From Fructobacillus papyrifericola (GTDB lineage Bacteria; Bacillota; Bacilli; Lactobacillales; Lactobacillaceae), in contig NZ_JAAMFJ010000007.1 in the NCBI RefSeq assembly GCF_018437235.1, positions 1 through 64,000 on the forward strand: a stretch of 64,000 nucleotides of DNA, given 5' to 3'. Shown in pieces: positions 9,433-19,810 of the stretch. The notes below the pieces were generated by a model. The model was not told the origin of the DNA. It saw only the letters and a program-made list of their open reading frames with translations, and made no database searches. Each line of letters starts with the position of its first letter. Position 1 is the stretch's first letter. The position numbers and the translations under genes were made by a program.

Positions 9433-10119
9433 TTATTTAAACCTGAAAACAAGCAAGGTAAACAGCCAACTAAAAAGGAGAAAAGGAATCATCGGCATTT
9501 TTTTGTGTTGATATTGAAAGAAAGCAAAAAGGCCGCTGGTTGATGCCAAAAAGAGTAGGAATAATACATGGTGAAGATCAAAAACCAGAAAAGAGAGCAA
9601 AAAGACCGGCAGGTCCCCCAAACCGAGACTTTCCTGTAAAACAAAGAACAGGAGTAGGAGGAAAAGGAGAACAAGGGGCCAGTTGAAGGCGGGTGGCTGA
9701 AAGATTAAAAGGAGGGAGTCAATGACCCAGACAAAGTCGGTATGGGCAGCCATGCCTTGCGAATCCTCGCGTGCTAAAAACAAAAGGGGGTAGGCCAGGA
9801 GGTAAGGCGTTTGGAAGTCGAATGGCAGGCTGGCCATGACCAGGGGAAATAAAAGTTCGAACAGAAAACACTCGCCAAGGGAACCAAAGGCCTGCTGACA
9901 GTTGGCGCAGCGAAAACGGAGGAACAGGGCGGAAAGAAAGGGGATGAGTTCGTACCAGGAGAGGTTGTGTCCACAAGAAAAACAGTGGGAACGGGTTGAA
10001 AAAAGTGGTCGCTGATGGATAGCCCGGTCGGCCAAACAGAGGATGGTCGATGCCAGCGTTGATTGTAATAGAAAGTAAAGAAGGAAGGTCATACTATATA
10101 GTACGAAAGCAAAGGGCAA
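9433..10119 (-). CDS. prepilin peptidase (A24 family, ComC/PilD-like)
   Basis: Membrane aspartyl protease that cleaves and methylates type IV pilin-like precursors, in this group the competence pseudopilins. The 228 residues show the N-terminal zinc-binding region with two Cys pairs (CFSCGHNLSW and CANCQQ), then several membrane segments. The A24 motif GLGD (in QESLGLGDLPVF) and a likely first catalytic Asp in WVIDSLL are present. The start is TTG at 10119, supported by AAAGGA 11 nt upstream; the internal ATG at 10092 has no SD. No pilin or other competence genes are adjacent. Confidence 0.85.
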   Translation of the reverse strand: MPFAFVLYSMTFLLYFLLQSTLASTILCLADRAIHQRPLFSTRSHCFSCGHNLSWYELIPFLSALFLRFRCANCQQAFGSLGECFLFELLFPLVMASLPFDFQTPYLLAYPLLFLAREDSQGMAAHTDFVWVIDSLLLIFQPPAFNWPLVLLFLLLLFFVLQESLGLGDLPVFLLSFLVFDLHHVLFLLFLASTSGLFAFFQYQHKKMPMIPFLLFSWLFTLLVFRFK

Positions 10120-10180
10120 AAGTTTGCTTGTCCTTTGTTCTTTCTTAAGAAAAAAGACCGAAAAAACGTCAAAAAGCGCC

Positions 10181-10208
10181 TTGACTTTACCGGTAAACCT
10201 GCTATTAT
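10181..10208 (+). promoter_or_regulatory. str operon promoter
   Basis: TTGACT (10181-10186), 16-bp spacer, TATTAT (10203-10208) with TGC in front (extended -10). The string CTGCTATTATATTCAA is shared exactly with the S10 operon promoter at 17609-17624. Confidence 0.8.
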
Positions 10209-10213
10209 ATTCA

Positions 10214-10366
10214 ACGTGCTTTTAAGACATTCAGCTCGGATGTCGCAATAACTGCGACAAAGAGCGGTGTAAAGGCAAGTCTAAGCAGGACTTCCGGGAG
10301 CACTTTTGTTTAATGACAAAAATGATACACCTGGAACTGTGAAATGAAACGAAGGAGAATAGTAGG
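10214..10366 (+). promoter_or_regulatory. structured rpsL leader
   Basis: An untranslated leader of about 150 nt. Closing helix GTGCT (10216-10220)/AGCAC (10299-10303) encloses two hairpins: GCTC plus TGTCGCA (10234-10247) with TGCGACA plus GAGC (10253-10265), and AAGTC/GACTT (10277-10281, 10289-10293). This three-way junction resembles the layout of ribosomal protein leaders and may be an autoregulatory site for S12 or S7 (inference). Confidence 0.5.
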
Positions 10367-10780
10367 ATGCCTACAATTAACCAATTGGTTCGTAAGTCAC
10401 GTAAGTCTCAAGCGACTAAGTCAAACTCACCCGCTTTGAACTTCGGCTACAACTCAATGAAGAAGCAAGCAACAAAGAATGCTGCCCCACAAAAGCGTGG
10501 TGTTGCCACTCGTGTTGGAACTTTGACGCCAAAGAAGCCTAACTCAGCTTTGCGTAAGTACGCTCGTGTACGTTTGTCAAACCTGTATGAAGTAACGGCT
10601 TACATCCCAGGTATCGGTCACAACTTGCAAGAACACTCGGTTGTTTTGATCCGTGGTGGTCGTGTTAAGGATTTGCCTGGTGTGCGTTACCACGTTATCC
10701 GTGGTGCACTGGATACTGCCGGTGTTGACGGTCGTATGAGCTCACGTTCTAAGTATGGAACGAAAGCTCCTAAGAAGTAA
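10367..10780 (+). CDS. rpsL: 30S ribosomal protein S12
   Basis: S12 sits at the decoding centre and monitors codon-anticodon fit. The 137-residue sequence carries the conserved [11 protein letters not shown] and [13 protein letters not shown] stretches, where streptomycin-resistance changes occur in other bacteria. The Lys of TPKKPNS is present, as in streptomycin-sensitive strains. SD AAGGAG precedes the start. It is the first gene of rpsL-rpsG-fusA. Confidence 0.98.
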   Translation: MPTINQLVRKSRKSQATKSNSPALNFGYNSMKKQATKNAAPQKRGVATRVGTLTPKKPNSALRKYARVRLSNLYEVTAYIPGIGHNLQEHSVVLIRGGRVKDLPGVRYHVIRGALDTAGVDGRMSSRSKYGTKAPKK

Positions 10781-10797
10781 AAAGGAGAGGAAAACTT

Positions 10798-11268
10798 ATG
10801 CCACGTAAAGGTTATACGAAGCGTCAGGAAGTTTTGCCTGACCCAATTTACAATTCAAAGCTGGTTTCCCGTTTGATCAACAAGTTGATGATCGATGGTA
10901 AGCGTGGAACGGCATCAACGATCTTGTACGATGCCTTCGACCGTATCAAGGAAGCAACTGGTAACGATCCATTGGAAGTTTTCGAACAAGCCATGGAAAA
11001 CATCATGCCAGTCTTGGAAGTTAAGGCCCGCCGTGTTGGTGGATCAAACTACCAGGTGCCAATCGAAGTTCGCCCAGACCGTCGTACGACTTTGGGACTC
11101 CGTTGGTTGGTTAACTACGCCCGTTTGCGTAACGAACACACAATGGACGAACGTTTGGCCAAGGAAATCATGGATGCAGCCAACGAAAACGGTGCATCTG
11201 TTAAGAAGCGCGAAGACACGCACAAGATGGCGGAAGCCAACCGTGCCTTTGCTCACTACCGTTGGTAG
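10798..11268 (+). CDS. rpsG: 30S ribosomal protein S7
   Basis: S7 nucleates assembly of the 30S head. At 156 residues it is family length, with [16 protein letters not shown] at the start and the conserved [18 protein letters not shown] in the middle. It lies 17 bp after rpsL behind AAAGGAGAGG. In E. coli S7 represses this operon; whether it does here is unknown. Confidence 0.98.
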   Translation: MPRKGYTKRQEVLPDPIYNSKLVSRLINKLMIDGKRGTASTILYDAFDRIKEATGNDPLEVFEQAMENIMPVLEVKARRVGGSNYQVPIEVRPDRRTTLGLRWLVNYARLRNEHTMDERLAKEIMDAANENGASVKKREDTHKMAEANRAFAHYRW

Positions 11269-11322
11269 GATTAGCTGGACTAGCTTGCTAGCCCATGCTT
11301 CTTAGCAAGGAATATTCTTTTT

Positions 11323-11353
11323 AAAAAGCGAACTGAAACTAGGTCGCTTTTTA
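11323..11353 (+). terminator. hairpin between rpsG and fusA
   Basis: Stem AAAAAGCGA/TCGCTTTTT around 11323-11352. It could be a partial terminator setting the ratio of ribosomal proteins to EF-G; no separate fusA promoter is obvious. Confidence 0.55.
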
Positions 11354-11384
11354 TTGCAATAACGAAAAATTTTAGGAGATCACA

Positions 11385-13496
11385 ATGGCAAAGCGTGAAT
11401 ATCCGCTTAACCGTACTCGTAACATTGGTATCATGGCCCACATCGATGCTGGTAAGACGACGACGACTGAGCGTATCTTGTACTACACTGGTAAAATCCA
11501 CAAGATTGGTGAAACGCACGATGGTGCTTCACAAATGGATTTCATGGACCAGGAAAAGGAACGTGGAATCACGATCCAGTCAGCCGCTACGACGGCCGTA
11601 TGGCGTGGATTCTTTGACCAATACGAAAAGGATCCTTTCCGTGTTAACATCATCGATACTCCAGGTCACGTGGACTTCACGATCGAAGTTGAACGTGCCC
11701 TCCGTGTCTTGGATGGTGCCGTAGCCGTGTTGGATGGTGCTGCTGGTGTTGAGCCACAGACTGAAACTGTTTGGCACCAAGCCACGACTTACAACGTCCC
11801 ACGTATCGTCTTCGTTAACAAGATGGATAAGTTGGGTGCTGACTTTGGTATGTCAGTTGAATCAATGCACGAACGCCTCCGCGTTAACGCCGAAGCCATC
11901 CAATGGCCAATCGGTGCTGAAGACGACTTTGCTGGTGTGATTGATTTGATCACGCAGGAAGCTTACTACCCAACCGATGATCTTGGATCAACTTGGGAAC
12001 CAAAGCCAATTCCTGACGACTACAAGGACATTGTTGCAGAACGTCGCGAAAAGTTGATTGAAGCAGTTGCTGATGTCGATGAAGACTTGATGAACAAGTA
12101 CCTTGAAGGGGAAGAAATCTCAGTTGACGAATTGAAGGCGGCTATCCGCCGTGCAACGTTGGCCTTGGAATTCTACCCAGTTCTTGCCGGTTCTGCCTAC
12201 AAGGATAAGGGTGTTCAAATGATGTTGGATGCCGTTGTTGACTACTTGCCATCACCTTTGGAAGTTCGTCCTTACGTCGCTACTGACCCTAAGACGGACG
12301 AAGAAGTTGACTTGGTTGCCGATGACTCAAAGCCATTTGCTGCCTTGGCCTTCAAGATCATGACGGACCCATTCGTTGGTCGTTTGACATTTATGCGTGT
12401 TTATACTGGTTCTTTGCAAGCCGGTTCATACGTACAAAACACTTCTTCAGACTCACGTGAACGTGTTGGTCGTTTGCTCCAAATGCACGCCACTTCACGT
12501 ACTGAAATCGAAGAAGTCTTCTCTGGTGATATCGCCGCTGCCATCGGTTTGAAGAACACGACGACTGGTGATTCTTTGACGGCCGTTGACCACCCATTGA
12601 TCTTGGAGTCAATGGAATTCCCAGAACCAGTTATCGAATTGGCCATCGAACCAAAGACGAAGGCCGATCAGGACAAGTTGGCAACTGCTTTGCAGAAGCT
12701 TGCTGAAGAAGATCCTTCATTCCGTGCTACGACGAACCAGGAAACTGGTGACACGTTGATCGCCGGAATGGGTGAATTGCAGTTGGACATCATGGTTGAT
12801 CGTATGAAGCGTGAATTCAACGTTGAAGCCCAAGTTGGTGCCCCTCAAGTTGCCTACCGTGAAGCCTTCACCAAGGACGTTAAGGCGCGTGGATTCTTCA
12901 AGCGTCAGTCCGGTGGTAAGGGACAGTATGGTGATGTTTGGATCGAATTCTCACCAAACGAAGAAGGTGCTGGATTCGAATTCGAAGACGCCATCGTCGG
13001 TGGTGTTGTTCCTCGTGAATACATCCCTTCTGTTGAAGCAGGTTTGAAGGATGCTTTGAACGCTGGTCCTTTGGCTGGCTTCCCATTGGTTGACTTGAAG
13101 GCCAAGTTGTACGATGGTTCTTACCACGATGTCGATTCTTCTGAAGCTGCCTTTAAGATTGCCGCTTCATTGGCATTGAAGGAAGCATCAAAGACTGCCG
13201 GTGCCGTTATTTTGGAACCAATCATGGCCGTTGACATTGTTGTTCCTGAAGAAAACCTTGGTGATGTGATGGGACACGTTTCCGCACGTCGTGGTTTGAT
13301 TGAAGGACAAGAAAACCGAGGACCTGTTTTGGCCGTTAAGGCTCAGGTGCCATTGTCAGAAATGTTCGGTTATGCAACGACTTTGCGTTCAGCTACGCAG
13401 GGACGTGGAACCTTCCAGATGGTCTTCGACCACTACCAGGCCGTTCCAAAGAACGTTCAAGAAGAAATTATCAAGGAACACGGCGGCGAAGCATAA
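11385..13496 (+). CDS. fusA: elongation factor G
   Basis: Translocase GTPase of protein synthesis. The 703-residue protein has G1 [15 protein letters not shown] near the start, G3 DTPGHVDF and G4 NKMDKLG, followed by domains II-V. AGGAG precedes the ATG at ~7 nt. It ends the str operon, with no tuf gene after it; potA follows behind a terminator. Confidence 0.98.
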   Translation: MAKREYPLNRTRNIGIMAHIDAGKTTTTERILYYTGKIHKIGETHDGASQMDFMDQEKERGITIQSAATTAVWRGFFDQYEKDPFRVNIIDTPGHVDFTIEVERALRVLDGAVAVLDGAAGVEPQTETVWHQATTYNVPRIVFVNKMDKLGADFGMSVESMHERLRVNAEAIQWPIGAEDDFAGVIDLITQEAYYPTDDLGSTWEPKPIPDDYKDIVAERREKLIEAVADVDEDLMNKYLEGEEISVDELKAAIRRATLALEFYPVLAGSAYKDKGVQMMLDAVVDYLPSPLEVRPYVATDPKTDEEVDLVADDSKPFAALAFKIMTDPFVGRLTFMRVYTGSLQAGSYVQNTSSDSRERVGRLLQMHATSRTEIEEVFSGDIAAAIGLKNTTTGDSLTAVDHPLILESMEFPEPVIELAIEPKTKADQDKLATALQKLAEEDPSFRATTNQETGDTLIAGMGELQLDIMVDRMKREFNVEAQVGAPQVAYREAFTKDVKARGFFKRQSGGKGQYGDVWIEFSPNEEGAGFEFEDAIVGGVVPREYIPSVEAGLKDALNAGPLAGFPLVDLKAKLYDGSYHDVDSSEAAFKIAASLALKEASKTAGAVILEPIMAVDIVVPEENLGDVMGHVSARRGLIEGQENRGPVLAVKAQVPLSEMFGYATTLRSATQGRGTFQMVFDHYQAVPKNVQEEIIKEHGGEA

Positions 13497-13515
13497 GCTT
13501 TCCCCCATTTTCCTT

Positions 13516-13546
13516 AAAGCAGATGAGCTTGCTCGTCTGCTTTTTT
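13516..13546 (+). terminator. terminator after fusA
   Basis: Stem GCAGATGAGC/GCTCGTCTGC with flanking A and T runs (six T). Confidence 0.85.
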
Positions 13547-13649
13547 CGTACATAAAAGTCGGATGAGTTCGCTAAAATCACGGCCAAAGGGCTATACGCC
13601 ACCCGCGGGGCGTTGTAAAATGGAAACACTGACTGATTGGAGAAAAGTA

Positions 13650-14804
13650 ATGGCAGAAGTAGAAAAGATTCTTGAATTTAAGCAGGTTGCCCTTTCCTTT
13701 GGGGAGACCGAAGTCTTAAAAAACATCGATTTGAGCTTGGATTCCGGCCAGTTTTACACCCTCTTGGGCCCCTCTGGTTCTGGTAAGTCGACGATCTTAA
13801 AGTTGATTTCCGGCCAACTCCAGCCCTCAGCCGGACAAGTCGTCTTTGACGGTGCGGTCATCAACGACCTGCCTGCAGAAAAACGGCGGGTGAACACCGT
13901 CTTTCAAAACTACTCGCTTTTTCCAAACATGAACGTTTACGACAACGTGGCCTTTGGTCCCCGTTTGAAGAAGATGCCAGAGGAAGCCATCGAAGAAAAG
14001 GTCAAGGAGATGCTTGGCTTGGTCAAGTTGGCCGGTTATGAAAACCGGGAAATCAACGAACTGTCCGGTGGTCAGCAGCAGCGCGTGGCCATTGCCCGGG
14101 CGCTGGCCAACGATCCGGAAGTGCTGCTCTTAGACGAACCGCTTTCCGCCTTGGACTATAAGCTACGCAAAGTCTTGCAGACGGAACTGCGGACAATTCA
14201 ACGGCGCCTGGGAATTACCTTTGTTTTCGTAACTCACGATCAAGAAGAGGCCCTGGCCATGTCGGACTGGATCTTTGTCATGAACGACGGGGTCATCCAG
14301 CAGCAGGGAACGCCGGAAGACATTTACGATGAACCGGTCAACCACTTTGTCGCCGACTTTATCGGAGAATCGAACATCGTGCCCGGGGTGATGAAGGGAG
14401 ACTATTTGGTTCACTTTGTCGGCAAGGACTTTGAAAACGTGGATGCCGGCATGCGGCCAAACGAAGCGGTCGAAGTCGTCTTGCGCCCGGAAGACTTGGA
14501 TTTGACCACGCCCGAGGAGGGAAAGCTGGTGGTCACCATCAAGAACCAGTCCTTCCGCGGGGACTACTATGAAATCATGGCCCAGGATGACGACTTGAAC
14601 CTCTGGCAGGTTCAGGTCACCAATCCGGCCGTCATTGGGTCTCGGGTGGGGCTGACTTTTGACCCGGAAGACATTCACATCATGCGCTACAACGAGTCCG
14701 AAGAGGACTTTGACGCCCGGCTGGAAGCCTACGAGGATGACGAAACGCCAACCGATCCGTCGGGTTCCGCTGACAAAGTCCCCGAGGTGTTCAACCATGA
14801 ATAA
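13650..14804 (+). CDS. potA: spermidine/putrescine ABC transporter, ATP-binding protein
   Basis: ATPase of the polyamine importer. 384 residues: Walker [10 protein letters not shown] (~41-49), signature LSGGQQQR, Walker [12 protein letters not shown], then a C-terminal TOBE-type regulatory region (~residues 270-360) and an acidic tail. The start at 13650 is preferred because GGAG lies 8 nt before it and [13 protein letters not shown] begins the ABC fold; an upstream in-frame start at 13563 would add 29 residues without SD. It overlaps potB by 8 bp. Confidence 0.93.
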   Translation: MAEVEKILEFKQVALSFGETEVLKNIDLSLDSGQFYTLLGPSGSGKSTILKLISGQLQPSAGQVVFDGAVINDLPAEKRRVNTVFQNYSLFPNMNVYDNVAFGPRLKKMPEEAIEEKVKEMLGLVKLAGYENREINELSGGQQQRVAIARALANDPEVLLLDEPLSALDYKLRKVLQTELRTIQRRLGITFVFVTHDQEEALAMSDWIFVMNDGVIQQQGTPEDIYDEPVNHFVADFIGESNIVPGVMKGDYLVHFVGKDFENVDAGMRPNEAVEVVLRPEDLDLTTPEEGKLVVTIKNQSFRGDYYEIMAQDDDLNLWQVQVTNPAVIGSRVGLTFDPEDIHIMRYNESEEDFDARLEAYEDDETPTDPSGSADKVPEVFNHE

Positions 14805-15624
14805 GACCAAGAAACGTTTTACGGAAGCCTACCTCGGCATTTACGGCCTCTGGCTGCTGGCCTTTGTGGTCGCACCACTGTTGCTCCTCTTGATTCAGTC
14901 GCTCAACGTGCCTGGTAAGGGCTTTTCCCTCGAAAACTACCGGGACTTTTTCACATCTGGTCCCTACTTAGCCATGACGGTTAATTCGATTTGGTACGCC
15001 TTTTTAATCACGGTGATTACGCTGGCCATTTCCTATCCGTTGGCCATTTGTCTAACCAAGCTCAAGCACCGGCAGTTCTGGCTTCTGCTGGTCATCTTGC
15101 CAACCTGGATTAACCTTTTGCTCAAAACCTACGCCTTCATCGGGCTGCTTGGCAAGGGGGGCTTGCTGAACCAGGCCTTAAGCAGCATGGGCTTTGGTCA
15201 CAGTCAGCTCCTCTTTACCAACGGAGCCTTCTTGTTGGTGGCTGCCTACATTGAACTGCCCTTCATGGTGCTGCCGATCTACAACGCCCTGCTGGACATC
15301 GATCCCCTGTTGCCAGCGGCCTCCCGTGACCTGGGGGCCTCGTCCTTTGACACCCTTAAAAAAGTCATCTGGCCACTGTCCATGCCCGGGGTAAAAACCG
15401 GTGTGCAAACCGTCTTTATCCCCAGTCTTTCCCTCTTTATGATTACCCGCCTGATTGGTGGTAACAAAGTCATCACGCTGGGAACGGCAATCGAGGAACA
15501 CTTTTTGGTTACCCAAAACTGGTCTTTTGGTTCGACCATCGGCGTTGTTCTGATTATTGCCATGGCCCTGACCATGGCTTTGACAACCGATAAGAAGAAA
15601 ACAAGAAAGCGAGGTCGCAAATGA
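14797..15624 (+). CDS. potB: spermidine/putrescine ABC transporter permease PotB
   Basis: 275-residue inner membrane permease with about six hydrophobic segments and the EAA-type loop ([25 protein letters not shown]) that docks on PotA. The start [19 protein letters not shown] overlaps the end of potA by 8 bp, which suggests translational coupling. It overlaps potC by 4 bp. Confidence 0.92.
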   Translation: MNKTKKRFTEAYLGIYGLWLLAFVVAPLLLLLIQSLNVPGKGFSLENYRDFFTSGPYLAMTVNSIWYAFLITVITLAISYPLAICLTKLKHRQFWLLLVILPTWINLLLKTYAFIGLLGKGGLLNQALSSMGFGHSQLLFTNGAFLLVAAYIELPFMVLPIYNALLDIDPLLPAASRDLGASSFDTLKKVIWPLSMPGVKTGVQTVFIPSLSLFMITRLIGGNKVITLGTAIEEHFLVTQNWSFGSTIGVVLIIAMALTMALTTDKKKTRKRGRK

Positions 15625-16424
15625 AAATCATTGAACGTTCCTGGCTGACCTTCTGCTTCTTCCTGCTCTATGCACCAATTCTCTTCTTGGTCGTCTACTC
15701 CTTTAACTCGGGGGAGGCCATGCAGGGCTTTGCTGGCTTCTCCTTCGTTCACTATCAAGAACTCTGGCAGGACACCCGACTCTTGCAGATTGTTTTGAAC
15801 ACGCTGATTCTGGCCCTGTCCGCCGCCCTGATTGCGACAGTCATTGGGACTATTGGCGCTTTGGCGATTTACCGGACGGAACGGCAGCTATTGAAGCAGT
15901 CCTTGCTTAGCCTAAACAACGTCTTGCTGGTTTCGCCCGATGTCATTATCGGTGCCGCCTTTTTAATTTTGATGACGGCCCTAGGCTTGAAACTGGGCTT
16001 TTTGACGGTTTTGATGGCCCACGTGGCCTTTTTGATTCCAATCGTTGTTTTGATGGTCTTGCCCAAGCTGCAGGAAATGAACCGGGATTTGGTTCTGGCG
16101 GCTTCCGACTTGGGGGCTAAGCCGACCGAGGTGCTGACAAAAGTCACGCTGCCGGTCATTACGCCGGGGATTTTTGCCGGCTTCTTCATGGCATTGACCT
16201 ATTCCTTGGACGACTTTGCCGTGACGTTTTTCGTTACCGGAAACGGCTTTTCAACGCTGGCCGTTGAAGTCTACTCCCGGGCCCGGCAGGGGGTCTCACT
16301 TGAAATCAACGCCCTGTCGACGATCATGCTTGGCCTGGCCTTTATTCTGGTCTTGGCCTACTATGCCTATAGTCAAAAGCGGCGCGGGCAAAAGCCAACC
16401 AAGCTAAAGGAGAAAGTCAAATGA
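15621..16424 (+). CDS. potC: spermidine/putrescine ABC transporter permease PotC
   Basis: Second permease subunit, 267 residues, six predicted membrane spans and the coupling loop AASDLGAKPTEVLTKVTLP. ATGA overlaps join it to potB upstream and potD downstream, so all four genes are one translationally coupled unit. Confidence 0.92.
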   Translation: MKIIERSWLTFCFFLLYAPILFLVVYSFNSGEAMQGFAGFSFVHYQELWQDTRLLQIVLNTLILALSAALIATVIGTIGALAIYRTERQLLKQSLLSLNNVLLVSPDVIIGAAFLILMTALGLKLGFLTVLMAHVAFLIPIVVLMVLPKLQEMNRDLVLAASDLGAKPTEVLTKVTLPVITPGIFAGFFMALTYSLDDFAVTFFVTGNGFSTLAVEVYSRARQGVSLEINALSTIMLGLAFILVLAYYAYSQKRRGQKPTKLKEKVK

Positions 16425-17503
16425 AGAAACTACTGATGACTTTTCTAGCGGTTTGCTGCCTGATTTTGGCCCTGCTTGGCCTGGACTTTGCCCTGACGGC
16501 AAGTCGGGCACAGCCAAGTAGCCAGAAGGGGCAGACGCTGACTTTTTACAATTGGGGCGATTACATCGACCCAAGCATCCTGTCCGACTTTGAAAAGGAG
16601 ACGGGCTATAAGGTGAACTACCAGACCTTTGACTCCAACGAGGCCATGTACACGAAGATTCAGCAGGGTGGAACCAACTATGATTTGGCCGTGCCTTCGG
16701 ATTACATGGTCGCCAAGATGAAGAAGGCCGGCTTGCTGGCAAAATTGGACAAGAGCAAGCTGACTGGCATGGATAACTTAAACAAGCAGTTCCTAAACCA
16801 GTCCTTTGATCGAGGGAATCAATACTCGGTTCCATACTTCTGGGGAACGCTTGGCATTTTATACAATACGAAGCGGGTCAAGGGTTCTGACCTCACGAGT
16901 TGGTCCTCGCTTTGGTCCGACCGCTACAAGAACCGGTTGCTTCTGGTTGATTCGGCCCGTGACATTTTGGGGATGACTTTGCTCTCCCAGGGAAAGTCGG
17001 TCAATGATCAAAACAAGGCCGACTTGGCCGCTGCCCAGGGTAAGCTGTCCTCGCTCATGCCAAACGTCAAGGCGATTGTCGGCGATGAGTTGAAGATTTA
17101 CATGGCCCAGGGGGAAGGCGACTTGGCCGTGACCTATTCTGGCGAGGCTAAAAACGCCATTGAGAAGAACTCGGACCTGGCCTACACCGTGCCAGAAGAC
17201 GGCTCCAACCTCTGGCTAGATAATTTGGTCATCCCAAAGTCGGCCGAGCACAAGCAGGCCGCTTACGCCTTGATCAATTACTTGAACCGACCAGACGTAG
17301 CAGCAAAGAACGCCAAGTACATTGGCTATGCCACGGCCAACCAGGCCGCCTACCAGCAGTTGCCAAAGTCAATTCAAAACGACAAGGCCTTCTATCCAAA
17401 GCAAGCCATTTTGGATAAGCTGCAGGTTTATCAAAATTTCAATTCCTATTGGACCCAGGCATACAACGATGCCTTTTTGGAGTTTAAGTTGGGAAAGTCG
17501 TAA
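16421..17503 (+). CDS. potD: spermidine/putrescine-binding protein PotD
   Basis: Extracellular substrate-binding protein of the polyamine importer, 360 residues. It begins with a hydrophobic export/anchor segment (~1-25) and then the PotD core starting at LTFYNWGDYIDPS. The two Cys at 12-13 lie inside the hydrophobic stretch rather than in a clear lipobox, so an uncleaved N-terminal anchor is as likely as a lipoprotein. It is the last gene of potABCD. Confidence 0.92.
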   Translation: MKKLLMTFLAVCCLILALLGLDFALTASRAQPSSQKGQTLTFYNWGDYIDPSILSDFEKETGYKVNYQTFDSNEAMYTKIQQGGTNYDLAVPSDYMVAKMKKAGLLAKLDKSKLTGMDNLNKQFLNQSFDRGNQYSVPYFWGTLGILYNTKRVKGSDLTSWSSLWSDRYKNRLLLVDSARDILGMTLLSQGKSVNDQNKADLAAAQGKLSSLMPNVKAIVGDELKIYMAQGEGDLAVTYSGEAKNAIEKNSDLAYTVPEDGSNLWLDNLVIPKSAEHKQAAYALINYLNRPDVAAKNAKYIGYATANQAAYQQLPKSIQNDKAFYPKQAILDKLQVYQNFNSYWTQAYNDAFLEFKLGKS

Positions 17504-17516
17504 AAAAATAAGTGAT

Positions 17517-17541
17517 TTTGTCAAAAAACGACTTTGACAAA
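17517..17541. repeat. inverted repeat after potD
   Basis: Perfect 9-bp arms TTTGTCAAA and TTTGACAAA separated by 7 bp, 14 bp after the potD stop. No T run follows, so it could be a protein-binding site or a processing/stabilising hairpin. Confidence 0.5.
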
Positions 17542-17581
17542 GCGAGTTAAAATTTAAGCAAAAAAACATGATAAATCCACG

Positions 17582-17608
17582 AAAAACCCTTGTATACCAA
17601 GGGTTTTT
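17582..17608. terminator. terminator overlapping the S10 operon -35
   Basis: Perfect 11-bp stem AAAAACCCTTG/CAAGGGTTTTT with loop TATAC. It should end potABCD transcription in the plus direction. The -35 TTGTAT of the next promoter is formed by the end of the left arm and the loop. Confidence 0.8.
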
Positions 17609-17618
17609 CTGCTATTAT
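17590..17618 (+). promoter_or_regulatory. S10 operon promoter
   Basis: TTGTAT (17590-17595), 17-bp spacer, TATTAT (17613-17618) with extended TGC. It lies partly inside the preceding terminator and has the same -10 region as the str operon. Confidence 0.75.
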
Positions 17619-17624
17619 ATTCAA

Positions 17625-17802
17625 GTACGCCTTTTGGGGATGCCGATGCAAACCCGCTAAAAAGACTGGTGTATCAACGTTTAGCGATGATGATTAAGGT
17701 TGCGACACGCGCGGCCGCGTTGCCATGGGCGCGCAAACACAACAGTGTTGTCGGTTTTTGATCGGAGTTAGCTGATTTACAAAATCAACGAGGAGGCAGA
17801 AA
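17625..17802 (+). promoter_or_regulatory. long leader of the S10 operon
   Basis: About 180 nt without a gene. Visible pairings are GCTAAA (17656-17661)/TTTAGC (17680-17685), a GC-rich self-complementary stretch at 17708-17732, and CACAAC/GTTGT near 17738-17751. The S10 operon of E. coli is controlled by L4 on its leader; nothing here shows the same mechanism, but the length and structure suggest control. Confidence 0.45.
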
Positions 17803-18111
17803 ATGGCACAAAAGAAGATCCGTATCCGCTTGAAGGCATACGAACACCGTATCTTGGACCAATCAGCGGACAAGATTGTTGAAACGGCAAAGCGTACCGG
17901 CGCAGAAATCGCTGGTCCTATTCCGTTGCCAACTGAACGCTCTTTGTACACGGTGCTTAGCTCACCACACAAGTACAAGGATGCCCGCGAACAGTTCGAA
18001 ATGCGGACGCACAAGCGTTTGGTCGACATTGTGAACCCTACTGACAAGACAGTTGACGCATTGCGTAAGCTTGAATTGCCAGCAGGTGTTGCAATTGAAA
18101 TCAAGCTCTAA
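17803..18111 (+). CDS. rpsJ: 30S ribosomal protein S10
   Basis: 102 residues, family length. Conserved [28 protein letters not shown] cut at the N-terminus and [15 protein letters not shown] follow the known S10 fold. First gene of the large ribosomal cluster; SD GAGGAGG precedes it. A hairpin (CGCTGGAC/GTTCAGCG, 18129-18148) separates it from rplC. Confidence 0.98.
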   Translation: MAQKKIRIRLKAYEHRILDQSADKIVETAKRTGAEIAGPIPLPTERSLYTVLSSPHKYKDAREQFEMRTHKRLVDIVNPTDKTVDALRKLELPAGVAIEIKL

Positions 18112-18168
18112 TAAATAAGTACCACCCCGCTGGACATGAGTTCAGCGACGAAATGAAGGAGATTAGTC

Positions 18169-18852
18169 ATGACTAAAGGTATCTTAGGCCGTAAAGTCGG
18201 TATGACTCAGGTTTTCACTGAATCTGGTGAATTGATCGCCGTGACTGCTGTCGAAGCAACGCCAAACGTTGTCTTGCAAGTAAAGACGCAAGCAACTGAT
18301 GGTTACAACGCTTTGCAGTTGGGTTACCAAGACAAGCGCGAGATTTTGTCAAACAAACCTGAACAAGGCCACGTTGCAAAAGCCAACACAGCCCCTAAGC
18401 GCTACATTCGTGAAATCCGTGATGCGGAAGGCGAATACAGCGTTGGGGATGCAATTGCTGTTGACACTTTCCAAGCCGGTGAATATGTTGATGTTACCGG
18501 TGTTACTAAGGGACATGGTTTCCAAGGTGCAATCAAGAAGCTTGGACAATCACGTGGACCTATGAGCCACGGTTCCCGTTACCACCGTCGCCCAGGTTCA
18601 ATGGGTGCCATCATTAACCGTGTTTTCCCTGGTAAGCTTTTGCCAGGTCGCATGGGTAACAACAAGCGTACGATGCAAAACATTGCGATCGTTCACGTTG
18701 ACGTTGAAAACAACCTCTTGTTGTTGAAGGGGAACGTTCCTGGTGCCAACAAGTCATTGTTGACCATCAAGTCAACGGTTAAGACAAACGCAAATCACCC
18801 TGAAATCAAGATGGCCGGTTCAAAGCCTGCTGCTGATTCAGAAGAAAACTAA
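18169..18852 (+). CDS. rplC: 50S ribosomal protein L3
   Basis: 227 residues. [16 protein letters not shown] is the standard start, and the long loop that reaches the peptidyl transferase centre ([14 protein letters not shown]) is present. The C-terminus has a tail of about 15 residues ([14 protein letters not shown]) beyond the usual end. Confidence 0.97.
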   Translation: MTKGILGRKVGMTQVFTESGELIAVTAVEATPNVVLQVKTQATDGYNALQLGYQDKREILSNKPEQGHVAKANTAPKRYIREIRDAEGEYSVGDAIAVDTFQAGEYVDVTGVTKGHGFQGAIKKLGQSRGPMSHGSRYHRRPGSMGAIINRVFPGKLLPGRMGNNKRTMQNIAIVHVDVENNLLLLKGNVPGANKSLLTIKSTVKTNANHPEIKMAGSKPAADSEEN

Positions 18853-18878
18853 ACTAATAGAAAGGAGAACAATCAATC

Positions 18879-19502
18879 ATGACTAAAGTTGCTGTATTAA
18901 AGCAAGACGGTTCAAAGGCTTCTGACTTGGAATTGAACGAAGAAGTTTTCGCCGTTGAAGCAAACAACGCTGTGATTACTGATGCCGTATTGATGCAACG
19001 CGCTTCAATGCGTCAAGGTACGCACGCTGTCAAGAACCGTTCTGCGGTTTCTGGTGGTGGACGTAAGCCTTGGAAGCAAAAGGGTACTGGTCGCGCACGT
19101 CAAGGTTCAATCCGTGCACCACAATGGCGTGGCGGTGGAATTGTCTTCGGACCAACTCCTCGTTCATACGCATACCGTATCAACAAGAAGGCCTACAACT
19201 TGGCCTTGAAGTCAGCCTTGTCACAAAAGGTTGCCGACAACAAGTTGGTTGTAGTTGACGCTTTGGCCTTTTCAGAAGCTAAGACAAAGGACTTCAAGCA
19301 AGTTCTTGCAAACTTGGCAGTTGATTCAAAGGCCTTGGTAATCGTTGACGAAGACAACGAAAACGCAATGCGCGCTGCTCGTAACTTGGCAAATGTTCAA
19401 GTAATGACTGCTGCAGGCGTTAACGTCTTGGACGTGGTAAACGCGGACAAGCTGGTGGTTGTTCAATCAGCGATTGAAGAAATCCAAGGAGGTCTCGCCT
19501 AA
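18879..19502 (+). CDS. rplD: 50S ribosomal protein L4
   Basis: 207 residues. The exit-tunnel loop motif [16 protein letters not shown] is intact. SD AAAGGAG precedes the start. Its stop overlaps the rplW start codon by one base. Confidence 0.97.
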   Translation: MTKVAVLKQDGSKASDLELNEEVFAVEANNAVITDAVLMQRASMRQGTHAVKNRSAVSGGGRKPWKQKGTGRARQGSIRAPQWRGGGIVFGPTPRSYAYRINKKAYNLALKSALSQKVADNKLVVVDALAFSEAKTKDFKQVLANLAVDSKALVIVDEDNENAMRAARNLANVQVMTAAGVNVLDVVNADKLVVVQSAIEEIQGGLA

Positions 19503-19789
19503 TGGATGCACGCGATATTATCCGTCGCCCAATCATTACCGAAGCTTCAATGGCGCAAACTGAAAACAAGCGCTATGTCTTTGAAGTAGACGTACGGGCA
19601 ACTAAGCCAGAAATCAAGCGAGCTATCGAATCAATCTTCGATGTACAAGTTGCTCGTTTGAACACCGCTAACGTAAGCGGAAAGAAGAAGCGTCAAGGTC
19701 GCTACGTCGGCTTCACTCGTAAGATGAAGAAGGCTACGGTTACTTTGAAGGCTGATTCAAAAGATATTCAAATCTTTAACGAAGGTTAA
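19502..19789 (+). CDS. rplW: 50S ribosomal protein L23
   Basis: 95 residues; L23 lines the tunnel exit and binds trigger factor and [16 protein letters not shown] and the C-terminal KKATVTLK match the family. It overlaps rplD by one base, with GGAGG inside the end of rplD. Confidence 0.97.
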   Translation: MDARDIIRRPIITEASMAQTENKRYVFEVDVRATKPEIKRAIESIFDVQVARLNTANVSGKKKRQGRYVGFTRKMKKATVTLKADSKDIQIFNEG

Positions 19790-19810
19790 TTTTAATAGGA
19801 GGATAAGACA

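Noticed and set aside
17517-17541. CtsR operator after potD
   Set aside because: TTTGTCAAA/TTTGACAAA is an inverted repeat, whereas CtsR boxes are direct heptads with a 3-bp spacer; context gives no stress gene.
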